Program-made: the position numbers and the translations under genes | Notes under the pieces: model-generated | Databases searched by the model: none | Told to the model about the DNA's origin: nothing | Seen by the model: the letters and a program-made list of their open reading frames with translations, nothing else | Origin: Oenanthe sinensis | Lineage: Eukaryota; Streptophyta; Magnoliopsida; Apiales; Apiaceae | DNA length: 64,000 bases | Reading direction: 5' to 3' | Assembly: GCA_028671895.1 (NCBI GenBank) | Contig: CM053802.1 | Coordinates: forward strand, 39,842,201-39,906,200 | Part shown: in pieces, positions 1 to 10,972 of the stretch | Layout: each line of letters begins with the position of its first letter | How positions within the stretch are numbered: the first letter of the stretch is position 1

Positions 1-300
1 AAAAATTCATATCGAGCTGATCAAGAAAGTCATACCAAAGCTACTCAAAGTTTCATACCGATTTTTGTAGACAAAAAGATCATACAAAGCAATCTGCAAA
101 AGTCATACCGATTTGGTGATAAAAGGTCATACCGAGATCTTGATCAAAAATTCAAACCGAATAATTGAAATGTCATACCGAGCAATGCAAATGTCATATC
201 GAGCTTTTTTAAAAGTCATACAAGTGTTAATCAAAAGTCATACAAGCTTAAAAAAGTCTGAAAAATATCCTGAATTGAAAAGTCATACAAGCTTAAGAAT
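1..300 (+). repeat. Degenerate AAGTCATACCGA array in the E0 LTR
   Basis: About eleven imperfect copies of a core AAGTCATACCGA or AAGTCATACAAG recur every 18-40 bases. The array ends just before the TATA-like stretch of the LTR. By position it would be the U3 enhancer region. The spacing is irregular, so this is not a simple satellite. Confidence 0.75.
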
Positions 301-656
301 CATCTATATATATGAGGCTAGTGCTTCATAAGTTGTTGTTAAAACAAAAGAGAAAAATATTCAAATTCAGTAATTTGTCTGATTGTAATATTCACAGGCT
401 TTCTGTGCTGGTTTGAATAATAATTGTTATTTCAGAACAATTCATGTCTAAATCGTTCCAGAAATTCTAAACAGTTATTTACACAACATATTAATTTTGT
501 AATACTTTTCAAGTTAAAATCATATCTTATACTTGAACAGTATTTCGTTATAATTAATATTTCATGAGAAATTAAAGTAATATTTTTAAATCTATAATTC
601 CACGAATAAATTCAGATATTGTATTAAACCCCCTTCTACAATATCAAGGACCAACA
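1..656 (+). mobile_element. E0: Copia LTR, 3' part, plus orientation
   Basis: The window opens inside this LTR, which ends in CCAACA at 656. Its last bases (C-rich tract, TTCTACAATATCAAGGACCAACA-like end) match in layout the 3' ends of the E1 and E4 LTRs, which lie on the other strand. A repeat array fills about 1-300, a TATA-like TATATATATGA follows at about 304-314, and the transcribed half follows that. No primer binding site follows at 657. Instead the E1 RNase H reading resumes, so this is a 3' LTR or solo LTR inserted into E1. The candidate 5-bp target site is 657-661 (AACTA); its partner lies outside the window. Confidence 0.7.
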
Positions 657-1625
657 AACTAGGTTGAATCATGTTTCTTTTGGGTACCACAATCTCATAT
701 GTGTTTTTCATTTGAGATATCTCATAATCCTTTTGACAGCAATGAGATGAGATTCTTTTAGATTGGCTTGAAACCTTGCACACAAATATTTAGAGAACAT
801 GATATCAGGTCTACTAGCTATTAAGTAGAGTAGAGATCCAATTATTCCTCTATAGGTCTGCATGTCTACACTTTTGCCTTTCTTATATTCATCAACTTTG
901 ATAACTATAGACATTGGAGTCTTTGCAGGTGAGCAATCTTGTAAATCAAACCTTTTTAGCAAGTCATTTATGTACTTGGTTTAACTTATAAAGATGTCAT
1001 CTGTTCTTTGACTTATTTGAAGGCCTAGAAAATAATTGAGCTCTCCCATCATACTCATTTCATATTCACTTTGCATGAACTTTGAAAACCTTTGACACGA
1101 CTTTTCATTTGTAGAGCCAAAAATGATATTATCCACATAAATTTGAACTAGAATGATGTCATCACCATGTTTCTTGTAAAAGAGAATTTTATCAATTATT
1201 CCTCTAGTGAAGTGATTTTCTAATAGAAACTTTGAAAAAGTGTCATACCATGCTCTAGGTGTTTGTTTGAGTCCATACAATGCTTTGAAGAGTCTATAAA
1301 CAAAATCAGGCAATTTTGAGTTTTCAAAACCAGGTGGTTGCTGCACATAAACTTCTTCTTCCAATTCACCATTTAGAAATGCACTCTTGACATCCATTTG
1401 ATAGACCTTAAAATTTGAGCAGGCTGCAAAGGCTAGAAAAATCCTTATTGCCTCTAGTCTTGTAACAGGAGCAAAAGTCTCATCATAGTCAATGCCTTCT
1501 TCTTGTGAATATCCTTTTACAACCAACCTTGCCTTGTTTCTTATAACAATTCCATGTTCATCCATTTTGTTTCTGTAAACCAATTTAGTGTGTATGATTA
1601 CTCTATCTTTAGGAGGTGGCACCAA
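657..1625 (-). pseudogene. E1 reverse transcriptase and start of RNase H, broken
   Basis: The minus strand encodes the Copia reverse transcriptase palm: DETFAPVTRLEAIR, YQMDVKSAFLNGELEEEVYV and YGLKQTPRAWY motifs, then PDIMFS and AVKRIMRYL before the connection to RNase H. The catalytic box reads YVDN where active copies have YVDD, so one metal-binding Asp is lost. Stops occur near 981 and 708. The RNase H reading continues past the stop as far as a NLV tripeptide at 657-665 and is then cut by the E0 LTR. Family assignment is firm; activity is excluded. Confidence 0.85.
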
Positions 1626-1664
1626 TTCCCAGACATTGTTTCTCTTAAATTGATTTAGCTCTTC

Positions 1665-3030
1665 CTACATGGCAACAATCCAGTCTAGATCCAACAATGC
1701 TTCTTCAACCTTTTTAGGTTCATTTTGAGACAGAAAGTAGGAATACAAACATTCATTTATGGTTGCCCTTCTTGTTCTCGCACCTTCATCAGGATTGCCA
1801 ATAATTTGGTTTGTAGTGTGAGCTTTATTCCATTTTATTTCGTGAGCCACACCTCTTGCATTAGAACTTGTTTCTTCCTGAATTAAGTTGTTTGCATTTG
1901 TTGTTGATCCTTGAGAAGCTCCCCCTGAATGAATGCTAGGGTTGTGTGGAGAATTCTCAAGTTGTATGTGACTGAAATCCTCATTATTTCTCTCTTCATT
2001 TGTATCATATGAAATTTTCACATGTGAGACTTCATGTGCATTGTCATCTTTTTCATTTTCAGATGCTTCCATTTCCATTTCATTTTCAAATCTCAAAGTG
2101 TCACAGTTTTCTCCTTCAAGACTCATGGCAGGAAACTTGAAATCATTAAAAGTCACATTTGTGCTTTCCATCACTTTTTGTTGATCAACCACATATACTC
2201 TGTAGACAATTTTATCCAAGGAGTATCCTACAAAGATTCCTTCATATGCTTTGGCTTTAAATTTTCCTAGATGATCAGCATCATCTTTGAGAACCATTTT
2301 GCTCCAAACACATGCATATGCTTGACAGATGGTCTTCTGTTTGTCATGATATGATAAGGAGTCTTTCCAACAGATTTTGTGATGAGTGTCCTGTTTTGAG
2401 TGTAACATGCAGTCTTGACAACTCAGCCCAAAAACTTGTTGGTAGACTAGCTTCTGCTAACATGGACCTTACAGCTTCAATTAAAGTCATGTTTTTCCTC
2501 TCAACAACTCCATTTTGTTGTGGAATTCTTGGAGCTGAGAATTGGTGAGTAATTCAATTTTCTTTGGAGAATTCACTTAATGTAACATTTTTGAATTCTG
2601 TCCCATTATCACTCCTTATGGCCACAACAAGTGTTGGGCTTTTATCCAATCTTTTTAGGTTTTCAATAATAAGCTCAGGAGCTTCATCTTTTGAGTACAG
2701 GAATTTCACCCATGTATATTTGGAGAAATCATCCACCATGACAAGTGCATATTTATTTTTGTACATTGACATAACATTTACTGGTCCAAAAAGATCCATG
2801 TGAATTAATTGTAAAGGCTTTGTGATTGAGGTGAATTCCTTGCTTCTATGACTTGATCTTTTCATCTTTCATTTTTGACATTCCTCATACAATCTTTCTA
2901 TGCAGAATTCAAATGAAGGAAGGTCCTTTACCAACTCTCTTTTGACTAGAGAATTGAGATTTTTGAAGTTAAAATGAGACAATCTCTTGTGCCAAAGCCA
3001 ACTCTCTATTTCTGAGGCTTTGGTGTAGAA
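1665..3030 (-). pseudogene. E1 integrase and linker to reverse transcriptase, broken
   Basis: Minus-strand pieces show the retroviral integrase core: the first Asp in IHMDLFGPV, the second in IRSDNGTEF (segment 2554-2865), and the Glu in a QQNGVVERKN-like stretch near 2490-2530 in another frame. The segment 1665-2408 holds the variable C-terminal part, with the conserved GVAHEIKWN-to-RRATINECLYS region that precedes reverse transcriptase. At least three frame changes or stops separate these pieces. The GAG-pre-integrase zinc region is degraded around 2880-3030. Confidence 0.75.
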
Positions 3031-3033
3031 ACA

Positions 3034-3420
3034 TCAAATTTTATCCTTGTTTGCAGAGTCCAAATCAGCTACAAACAGTCTTCCCTTCCTTACTCCATGT
3101 AGATTAATTTCTTTGGTCTTTCTATGTGATATGAGGCATATTTCTTTATCAAACTCCACCTTCAAGTCTTTGTTGCAGAATTGAGTAATGCTCAATAAAT
3201 TGTGCTTCAAACCATTTACCAAAGATACATCTTCAATGACAACATTTCCATGAATCAATTTGCCATATCCCATATTGAAACCAATGATGTTGTCTCAAAA
3301 GGTTACCATTGGGCTATCCTCTTCCTTGAATTGTGACAGTAGGGCTTTGTCACCAGTCATGTGCCTTGACATCCACTGTCCAAGATCCACATAACCTTCT
3401 TCTTCTTACCTGTGCCCTGC
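3034..3420 (-). pseudogene. E1 protease region, frameshifted
   Basis: Around 3340-3400 the minus strand reads WILDSGC followed, after a one-base frame change, by RHMTGDKALLSQF. This is the SIRE-type aspartic protease active site. The segment 3034-3273 continues with MGYGKLIHGNVVIEDVSLV and LKHNLLSITQFC, the usual sequence between protease and integrase. A stop separates the two. The DSG catalytic triplet itself is intact. Confidence 0.75.
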
Positions 3421-3691
3421 AATCAAAATAATATCAAGTTTTCTTTGGTACACAAACTAGGTTGGATCATTTTTGCTTAGTTGCATAACTGCTATTTTCC
3501 TTTTTAACAGTCCTAGTCATTCTGTCATGCACAATTTCCTTTTTCTGATATTCAGTTATAGTTTGGTTGGTGCTACCTGAACTAGATGTATTTCTAGGTG
3601 ACATGGAAAGTTTTCTTCCTTTAATTGGACTAGCAGATTTAGGTCTAGCAGTTTTGTTGTTTAAATTTTGACTTATGCATCCTTCAATAAA

Positions 3692-5329
3692 CTATTTCCT
3701 TAATCTAAAGCAAGTATTCATAACATTCAGGTTGCATGACATACAATCAAATTTGTCACATAATTTATGATTATCATGCATTAAAGGTTTAACATAACCA
3801 CAAACAAATTCAGCATTATCAACAACAGGTTTCTTGCACACATGAGTAAGGTGATTTGTTGAACCACAGTTTTTACAAATCTTTCTAGGGGCATTGTGAA
3901 CAGGTGCATAATTGTTGTGTTTATTAATGCCTATTTTTTCATTTCTATTTGCCTTTTTCTTCTTAGCATGCATGGTATTATTTTTCTGTACATTTTCCTT
4001 TCTTTCAAACTTAACAGAGGTGAACTTGGCCTTGACTGTTTGCTCTTCTACTTCAACATAAGGCACATCATTCTTAGCCTTTAGCTCATCCTCATCATTC
4101 AATTGCTGTTTAATGACCATATTGACTTCATCAAACTCAGCAGTTGCTTTCTTAAAAATTGGAGTCTTAGCATTTTTCAAAATGTGAGGATTACCAAGGA
4201 CTTCAGTTTTCTTGCCTTTTATTAACATAGACTTTTTCTTTTTGAGAGTGTCATAGTCAAACTCAACTCCAACCTTAAAATTTTCCTAATATTTTTCATG
4301 TAAGTCTTGAAGCAGTACAAATGAGTTTTGATAAGATCTAATTTTCAATTCATTTTCAGAAATTTGGTCCCTTAGAAATTTTTTAAATTGTTCTAAACAT
4401 GTGATCTTATTTTTAAAATACTCGTTTTCCTGTTTTATTGATTCCATGTTAACCAAAGATAATTCTAGGTGTTCATTTTTAACAGACAGTTCATCATTAG
4501 CCTTCAACAGCCTATTGATCTTTTCATAAGCAGCAATCATACTGGTATGTATATTAAACATTTCAATACTTAGATCTTTAACAGTTTTCTTGTATTGAGA
4601 GTTTGACATATCAATAGTGGTTAGGATTGATATTTGACTTGTTGAGGTTGATGCTCATTCATTTGATTTGGCCATAAGTGTCAAATTTCTATACTCTTCT
4701 TCTCCATCCTCATCAGTGTCATCCCAACACTTCCCTTCTACAATGTATGCTTTACCAGTTTGCTTTTTCAACAAGGCTTCATAATTGGCTTCCAACTCCA
4801 AGTAGTCTTTGTCCTTCTTGTCAGTTTTTGGCTTTCTACACTCAGTTGCAAAGTGTCCTAGTTTATCACAGTTAAAGCATCTGATTTTTGATCTATCCAT
4901 AGATCCAATTTTATAACCACCTTTGTAACTACTTCTAGGAGTTTTGTTTTTTCTTGAGGAGTCAAAGTTTAGTTTTGACTTAAAACTCTTATTTTTCTTG
5001 AATCTCAAGTTTCCAAACTTTTTTGCCATAAAAGCCATAGATTTGTTGTCCATGCTTTCAAGTTCCTCAATTTTGTAGAACTCATCTTTATCAGATTCAC
5101 TTTTGACAGATTCCTTATCTTCTTTGTCTTTTTCAACACTTTCTTCAGTCTTCATTCTTTGGCTTATACCCATCTTTTCCTTCTTCACAGGTTTTTTGAC
5201 AATCAATGCACTAGAAACATTTGCCCTTTTGCCTTTACTTGCTTGAATAGATTACTTCTAAAAGAGTTCTAGTTCATAGGTCTTTAATATCCCATACAAA
5301 GTTTCCAATAGAAGTTTTGTTAGATCCCT
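3692..5329 (-). pseudogene. E1 gag C-terminal two thirds, broken
   Basis: Three minus-strand segments (4655-5206, 4286-4609, 3692-4228) form the back of gag. The first has a CCHC zinc knuckle, CFNCDKLGHFATEC, in a Lys/Glu/Ser-rich context. The second is a predicted coiled coil. The third has a second knuckle, CKNCGSTNHLTHVC. Before the first segment, 5240-5329 encodes LYGILKTYELEL, the typical gag motif that joins directly to the N-terminal piece on the far side of E2. The reading frame is continuous across the E2 insertion once E2 and one target copy are ignored. Confidence 0.8.
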
Positions 5330-7028
5330 TGTATGAATTTATGCACCAGCAGAAGCATTGAATAACATTTATTTGCATATATTCCTATGTATACATACAT
5401 ATAGATACAAAAAACTATTTTATAAATTGAAGAATACCTCGATTGCTTTCCGGCAACAGCTAGAGAAGATCTTGTTCTTCAATCCTTGCAATCACCCATC
5501 AAGTGTGGAGTGCTCTAATGATATCCACCAAGAATCAAACTAAAAGATGAAGGGGGAGGCTAGAGAGGAAATTAGGGTTGCCTCCCTTTTAAAATATTTC
5601 TCAGAAATATTAGGGTTGAAGTATTAGGGTTTATAATCCTATATTTATAGGCAAATATCTCAGCTGAGATATTTTCTATAAATATCTTATTATTAATTCC
5701 CTTTTTAATTAATTAATCTTATTAATTAATTAGTTAATGATTAAAACTATTTTAATCATTAATTCCTTTTTCTAAACTTTTTTAGAAAATTATTCTCTCT
5801 TCATATTTAATTACTTTAATTAAATATTTAATTAATAATATTAAGAACTTATCTTAAATAATTTATAATCAATTAAATCTCATTTAATTAATTTATAAAA
5901 TTTGCTAAGTAATTATTTATTTCATAAATAAATAATGACTAGCTATTATTAATTATTCCTTCATCTATAATTTAATCTCTTTTATGGTGTGATTCTTTAG
6001 GTTCAATATTAAGCCGGTAGTAGAAATAAATAATAATAAACATTTTATTTATTATTTATATGAATTCTATTAATTCATTAAATATAATTAATCTGATTAA
6101 TTATATTTATTCTACATCGTGAGTGGTGCTTCTCAACATATCGCGATTATCCAGATAATACGAAATCATTGCTTAGAATACTTAGAACCTGTCAGTAATT
6201 AGTTACCGTACAATTAATTCCTTCTACCCTTCAATATCCCGATTAAATACAAGGCATGGAACTCGTGTCAAGCCTATCTAATTTAATCATATGATTTCTT
6301 ATTCATAATGCAAAGTTCTTTTTAATGCAAATTAGAAACTCTTTCTAATTTCATTCACTCTGGCGAGAGATTACTGAACTTGCATATCTAAGAATAACAT
6401 AGGATATTCACTTCCTTTACAGGAAGGGGCAGATCCTTTATTGATCCGTTAACTATCTCCATACACAAATCACTATGCCCAGAATGGACCTAATGAATGT
6501 CCTAGAGACTAAGGACTAAACCAAAGCATAAATCATACGAGATTACTCTAACGATCTCAAGTCTAAGGATACTTGTACAACTATTTACTTAATAAATAAC
6601 TATCGACACGTGAGTAAACTCCATTAGTTGTTCTACTTATCGAGTCATGTTCAGTGAACTTATTCCTTAATAAGCACCTACATACTAGCTATAGTGTCAC
6701 CACACAAATGTCTATGAGAACAGACATCCTCCTAAGAGAGCTAGCATAGTATGTACTGATCTTTACGAATTTACCAATTTCCAGTTAGTTATCCTATGAT
6801 CAGGAACTGTTTAAGTCTAAAGCTATTATCTTCTAGATCTCATTATTACAATCTCATTATAATTCTAGAAGCTTTGCTCTAAATTATGGAACATCTTATT
6901 TAATACACTTCAAATAGATTAAGCCCATAACATAAATACTTTATTATTATCAAATGAAATCAAATAAGAGTAGCAGAAAGTTTTTCCTAACTCATCATAC
7001 ATGATTGGTTTTAGGTCAAACACTTTCA
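5330..7028 (-). repeat. E2 3' LTR
   Basis: It begins TGTATGAATTTATGCACC on the plus strand and ends CAAACACTTTCA, the same limits as the copy at 12764-14462. It is bounded on its upstream (right) side by the polypurine tract. The interior is AT-rich with many short TTAATTAA-type palindromes. Confidence 0.92.
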
Positions 7029-7042
7029 ATCTCCCACTTGGC

Positions 7043-8722
7043 CTAAAGCCAATCACTCTGGTATCTAATACCCATCCGCTCCTTATGACGATCAAAATTT
7101 AACTGAGACAGCGGCTTCGTGAACGGGTCTGCTATGTTGTTATGTGTGTCAACTCTTTCGATCTTGGCATCTCCTTTTTCAATGATCTCCCTAATCAAAT
7201 GAAACCGCTGTAATATATGTTTGGTATTCTTGTCAGACCTCGGTTCCTTGGCTTGAGCTATTGCAGCGTTATTGTCACAATATAACATAATAGGCCCCTC
7301 TATGCCAGGAACTACTCCCAACTCAGAAACAAATTTCTTCATCCAAACAGCTTCATTTGCAGCCTCACTTGCAGCTATATACTCTGCTTCTGCTGTGGAG
7401 TCAGCCGTCGTAGATTGCTTACGACTTCTCCAACTAATCGCCCCACCATTTAGAGTAAACACATACCCTGACATGGATGTACTATCATCACACTCTAACT
7501 GAAAACTAGAGTCAGTGTAACCCTCTATTTTCAACTCAGACCCACCAAAAACAAGAAAAATATCCTTAGTCCTTCTCAAGTACTTAAGGATGTTCTTCAC
7601 TGCTTTCCAGTGGTCTTCACCTAGATTTGACTGATATCTGCTAGTCACACTAATTGAGTGAGCAACATCAGGTCTAGTACATAACATCGCGTACATGATA
7701 GATCCTATTGCCGACGCATAAGGAATCCTACTCATACGCTCTCTTTCTTCAGGTGTCTTAGGAGACATCTTGTCAGAAAGGGAGACTCTATGGCTCATCG
7801 GTATGAGACCTCTCTTGGAGATTTCCATGCTAAACCTTTTAAGCACCTTATCGATGTACGTACCTTGGGTTAGACCTATCATTCTTCTTGATCTATCTCT
7901 ATAGATCTTTATACCAAGAATGTAGGATGCTTCTCCCAAGTCCTTCATGGTGAGGTTCTTTGATAGACACATTTTTACTGATTGCAGCATTGGTATGTCA
8001 TTTCCTATTAAGAGTATGTCATCTACATACAAAATAAGAAATGTTACTGCGCTCCCACTAACCTTCTTGTAGACACATGGTTCATCTATATTTTCGATAA
8101 AATCAAACTCTTTGATTGTCTCATCAAAACGGATGTTCCATCTTCGAGAAGCTTGCCTTAACCCATATATGGTTCGTAGTAGCCTACATACTAGATGTTC
8201 ATTTCCTTTGGAAATAAAACCCTCTGGCTGTGTCATATACACTTCTTCTTCAAGTTCCCCATTGAGGAAGGTCGTCTTTACTTCCATTTGCCAGATCTCA
8301 TAGTCATAGTAAGCTGCAATAGCAAGCAAAATCCGAATTGATTTGAGCAAGGCTACTACAGGTGAAAAAGTTTCATCAAAGTCAATCCCTTGTCTTTGTT
8401 TGAATCCTTTTGCCACGAGCCTGGCCTTGTAGGTCTCTACCTGGCCATTTGCTCCAATTTTTCTCTTGTATACCAACTTGCACCCTATAGGCTTCATATC
8501 CTTGGGTGCCTCTACCAAAGTCCATACTTGGTTGGCATACATGGAGTCCATTTCGGATTTCATGGCACTCTGCCATTTTTCTGAGTCAACACTACTCACA
8601 GCCTCGTTGAAGGTCATAGGATCGTCTCCATCAATGACCGCCAATTCATTGTCATTCTCAATGACAAGGCCATAATACCTCTCAGGTTGGCGCGACACCC
8701 TTTGTGATCTACGGATGGGCTG
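7043..8722 (-). pseudogene. E2 reverse transcriptase and RNase H part of gag-pol
   Basis: The 551-residue open segment (7043-8698) covers reverse transcriptase (FDETFSPVVALLKSIRILL, MEVKTTFLNGELEEEVYM, LYVDDILLIGN with an intact YVDD) and RNase H (STAEAEYIAASEAANEAVW, YCDNNAAIAQAKEPRSD, ADPFTKPLSQ). It ends with a normal C-terminus at 7043. It is in the same frame as the upstream pol segment and is separated from it only by one stop codon at 8723-8725. The catalytic residues of this part look sound, so the domain died through the upstream stop rather than by its own decay. Confidence 0.9.
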
Positions 8723-10096
8723 TTATACGGAAGGTTGTTCAATATGAACAGGTGTTTCCTCTTGAACCGTAGTAGTTTGTTCTTCATGAACTTCATCAAG
8801 TTCAATCTTGCTCCCACTATTCCCTTCAAGGATAAACTGTTTTTCCAGGAAGGTAGCATGTCGGGAGACAAACACCCTTTGTTCGGTGTAAAAGTAATAC
8901 CCTAAAGTCTCTTTAGGATATCCTACAAACCTACATTTCACGGATCGAGATTCTAGCTTATCAGGGTCAACTTTCTTGACATAAGCCGGACATCCCCAAA
9001 TCTTAACGTGCTTAAGACTCGGTTTCCTTTCTTTCCATATCTCATACGGAGTTTGAGGAACATATTTGGAAGGCACCTTGTTCAATATATATGCTGATGT
9101 TTCCAATGCATAACCCCAAAGTGATACTTGAAGATCTGTATAGCTCATCATGGATCGAACCATGTCCAACAAAGTTCGATTTCTCCTTTTGGATACTCCA
9201 TTCAACTGGGGAGTGACCGGAGGAGTCCATTGAGAGACTATACCATTTTCTTTGAGATAATTTAGAAACTCGCCACTTAAGTATTCACCTCCTCGATCTG
9301 ATCGAAGGGTTTTAATACTATACTTGGTTTGTTTCTCTACTTCATACTTATATTCTTTGAACTTTTCAAAGGCTTCGGATTTGTATTTCATCAAATACAC
9401 ATATCCAAATCTAGATCGATCATCTGTAAAAGTAATGAAGTATGAAAATCCACCCATGGCTTGCGTGGACATCGGCCCACACACATCTGTATGTACCAAT
9501 CCAAGGAACTCCGCAGCTCTTTCTCCATGTCCACTAAATGGAGATTTGGTCATTTTGCCTAACAGACAAGACTCGCATGTAGGATATGATTCAAAATCAA
9601 AAGGTTCTAGTAACCCTTCCTTATGCAATGTCTTAAGTCTATTTTCACTAATATGACCAAGTCTGCAGTGCCACAAGTAGGTGGGATTTTCATCATCTCT
9701 TTTTCTTTTATTACTATGTTCAATTTGAAGTAAACTATGTTCTACGTCACATACATACAAACCATTATTTAAAATACCAACACCATAAAGAAAATTATTT
9801 CTAAAAATTGAACATTTATTATTCTCAATAACAAACGAAAAACCATCCAAGTCTAACATGGGAATAGAAATAATATTCCTCACAATTGAGGGAACAAAAT
9901 AACAATTATCCAAAATAATAGTCTTGCCCGTAGGCATAAGTAAATCAAACGATCCTACAGCTACAGCAACAACTCTTACTCCATTGCCCATACGTAGGAT
10001 CACCTCATCTTCTTCAAGAGTCTTACTTCTCCTTAGTCCCTGCAACGAATTGCAAATGTGAGAACCACAGGCGGTATCTAATACCCAAGTAGAAGT
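8723..10096 (-). pseudogene. E2 protease and integrase part of gag-pol, catalytic residues changed
   Basis: The frame continues from gag across a TAA stop (10097-10099). The protease site reads VLDTACGSHIC, with Ala where the related E6 has the usual Gly of DTG. The GAG-pre-integrase region (YLWHCRLGHI, CESCLLGKMTKSPF) has its His and Cys zinc ligands. The integrase core keeps both Asp residues (VHTDVCGPM, LRSDRGGEY), but the third catalytic position reads NGVSKRRNRT where E6 has NGVAERRNRT, so the Glu is Lys. The segment ends at a TAA stop, 8723-8725. Both enzymes are therefore probably inactive. Confidence 0.88.
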
Positions 10097-10972
10097 TTAA
10101 TTAAGTGACATATTTAGTTCGATCATGAACATACCTGAAGCAGAAGCGGTAGTCTCACCACCCTTCTTCTTCTTCAATTCTGCAAGGTAAGCCTTACAGT
10201 TTCTCTTCCAGTGACCCACTTTGTTGCAGTGAAAGCAAACATCTTTGCTTTTGGGATCTTTAGCTTTTGGAGGAACTGGCCTTTTCTCACCTACCTTCTT
10301 CTTCTTCTTAGGAGGGCTCATCTTCCTCTTCTTAGGGTTAGAGCCTTCACCAATTAGAAGAACAGAACTCTTCTTTGTGGGAAAATTCGACTCAGCAGTT
10401 TTCAGCATGTTATGGAGTTCAGGCAAGCTGACATCCAACTTGTTCATGTGAAAGTTCACAACGAACTGCGAGAATGAATCTGGAAGTGATTGCAAGACCA
10501 GATCTTGACTCAGCTCCCCATCCATGACAAATCCAAGTTGTCCAAGACGCTCAATCAAATTGATCATCTTGAGCACATGAACATTCACAGATGATCCATC
10601 AGTCATCCTACAACGGAACAGCTCCTTCAATATCTCATATCGAGCTGTCCTTCCTGCCACATCATACAAATCTTGTAGATGCATAAGGATAGAGTGAGTA
10701 TCCATATGCTCGTGTTGCTTTTGGAGCTCATCATTCATGGATCCCAGCATAACACACTGTGCAACTCTTGCATCATCTATCCAATTACGATACACAATAT
10801 GTTCATCATTATGTGCATCTTGAGCAGGTTCAGCAGGTTTAGGTGAGTCTAGTACATATTCCTTCTTCTCAATCCTGAGAACAATTCTCAGGTTTCGAAA
10901 CCAATCAGCATAGTTGGGACCAGTTAATTTGTATGCATCGAGCATGCAACGGAGTGATAGTGCAGAAGACAT
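10097..10972 (-). CDS. E2 gag
   Basis: The start is the ATG at 10970-10972; the open frame extends a little further upstream without another ATG. The protein has 291 residues and opens with the Copia gag signature DAYKLTGPNYADWFRNLRIVL. It then has a helical core (LQDLYDVAGRTARYEIL, VLQSLPDSFSQFVVNF), a Lys-rich basic tract and one CCHC zinc knuckle, CFHCNKVGHWKRNC. A stop after MSLN separates it from the protease; the same frame continues, so this may once have been a single gag-pol polyprotein as in E6. It would assemble virus-like particles in the cytoplasm. Confidence 0.85.
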   Translation of the reverse strand: MSSALSLRCMLDAYKLTGPNYADWFRNLRIVLRIEKKEYVLDSPKPAEPAQDAHNDEHIVYRNWIDDARVAQCVMLGSMNDELQKQHEHMDTHSILMHLQDLYDVAGRTARYEILKELFRCRMTDGSSVNVHVLKMINLIERLGQLGFVMDGELSQDLVLQSLPDSFSQFVVNFHMNKLDVSLPELHNMLKTAESNFPTKKSSVLLIGEGSNPKKRKMSPPKKKKKVGEKRPVPPKAKDPKSKDVCFHCNKVGHWKRNCKAYLAELKKKKGGETTASASGMFMIELNMSLN

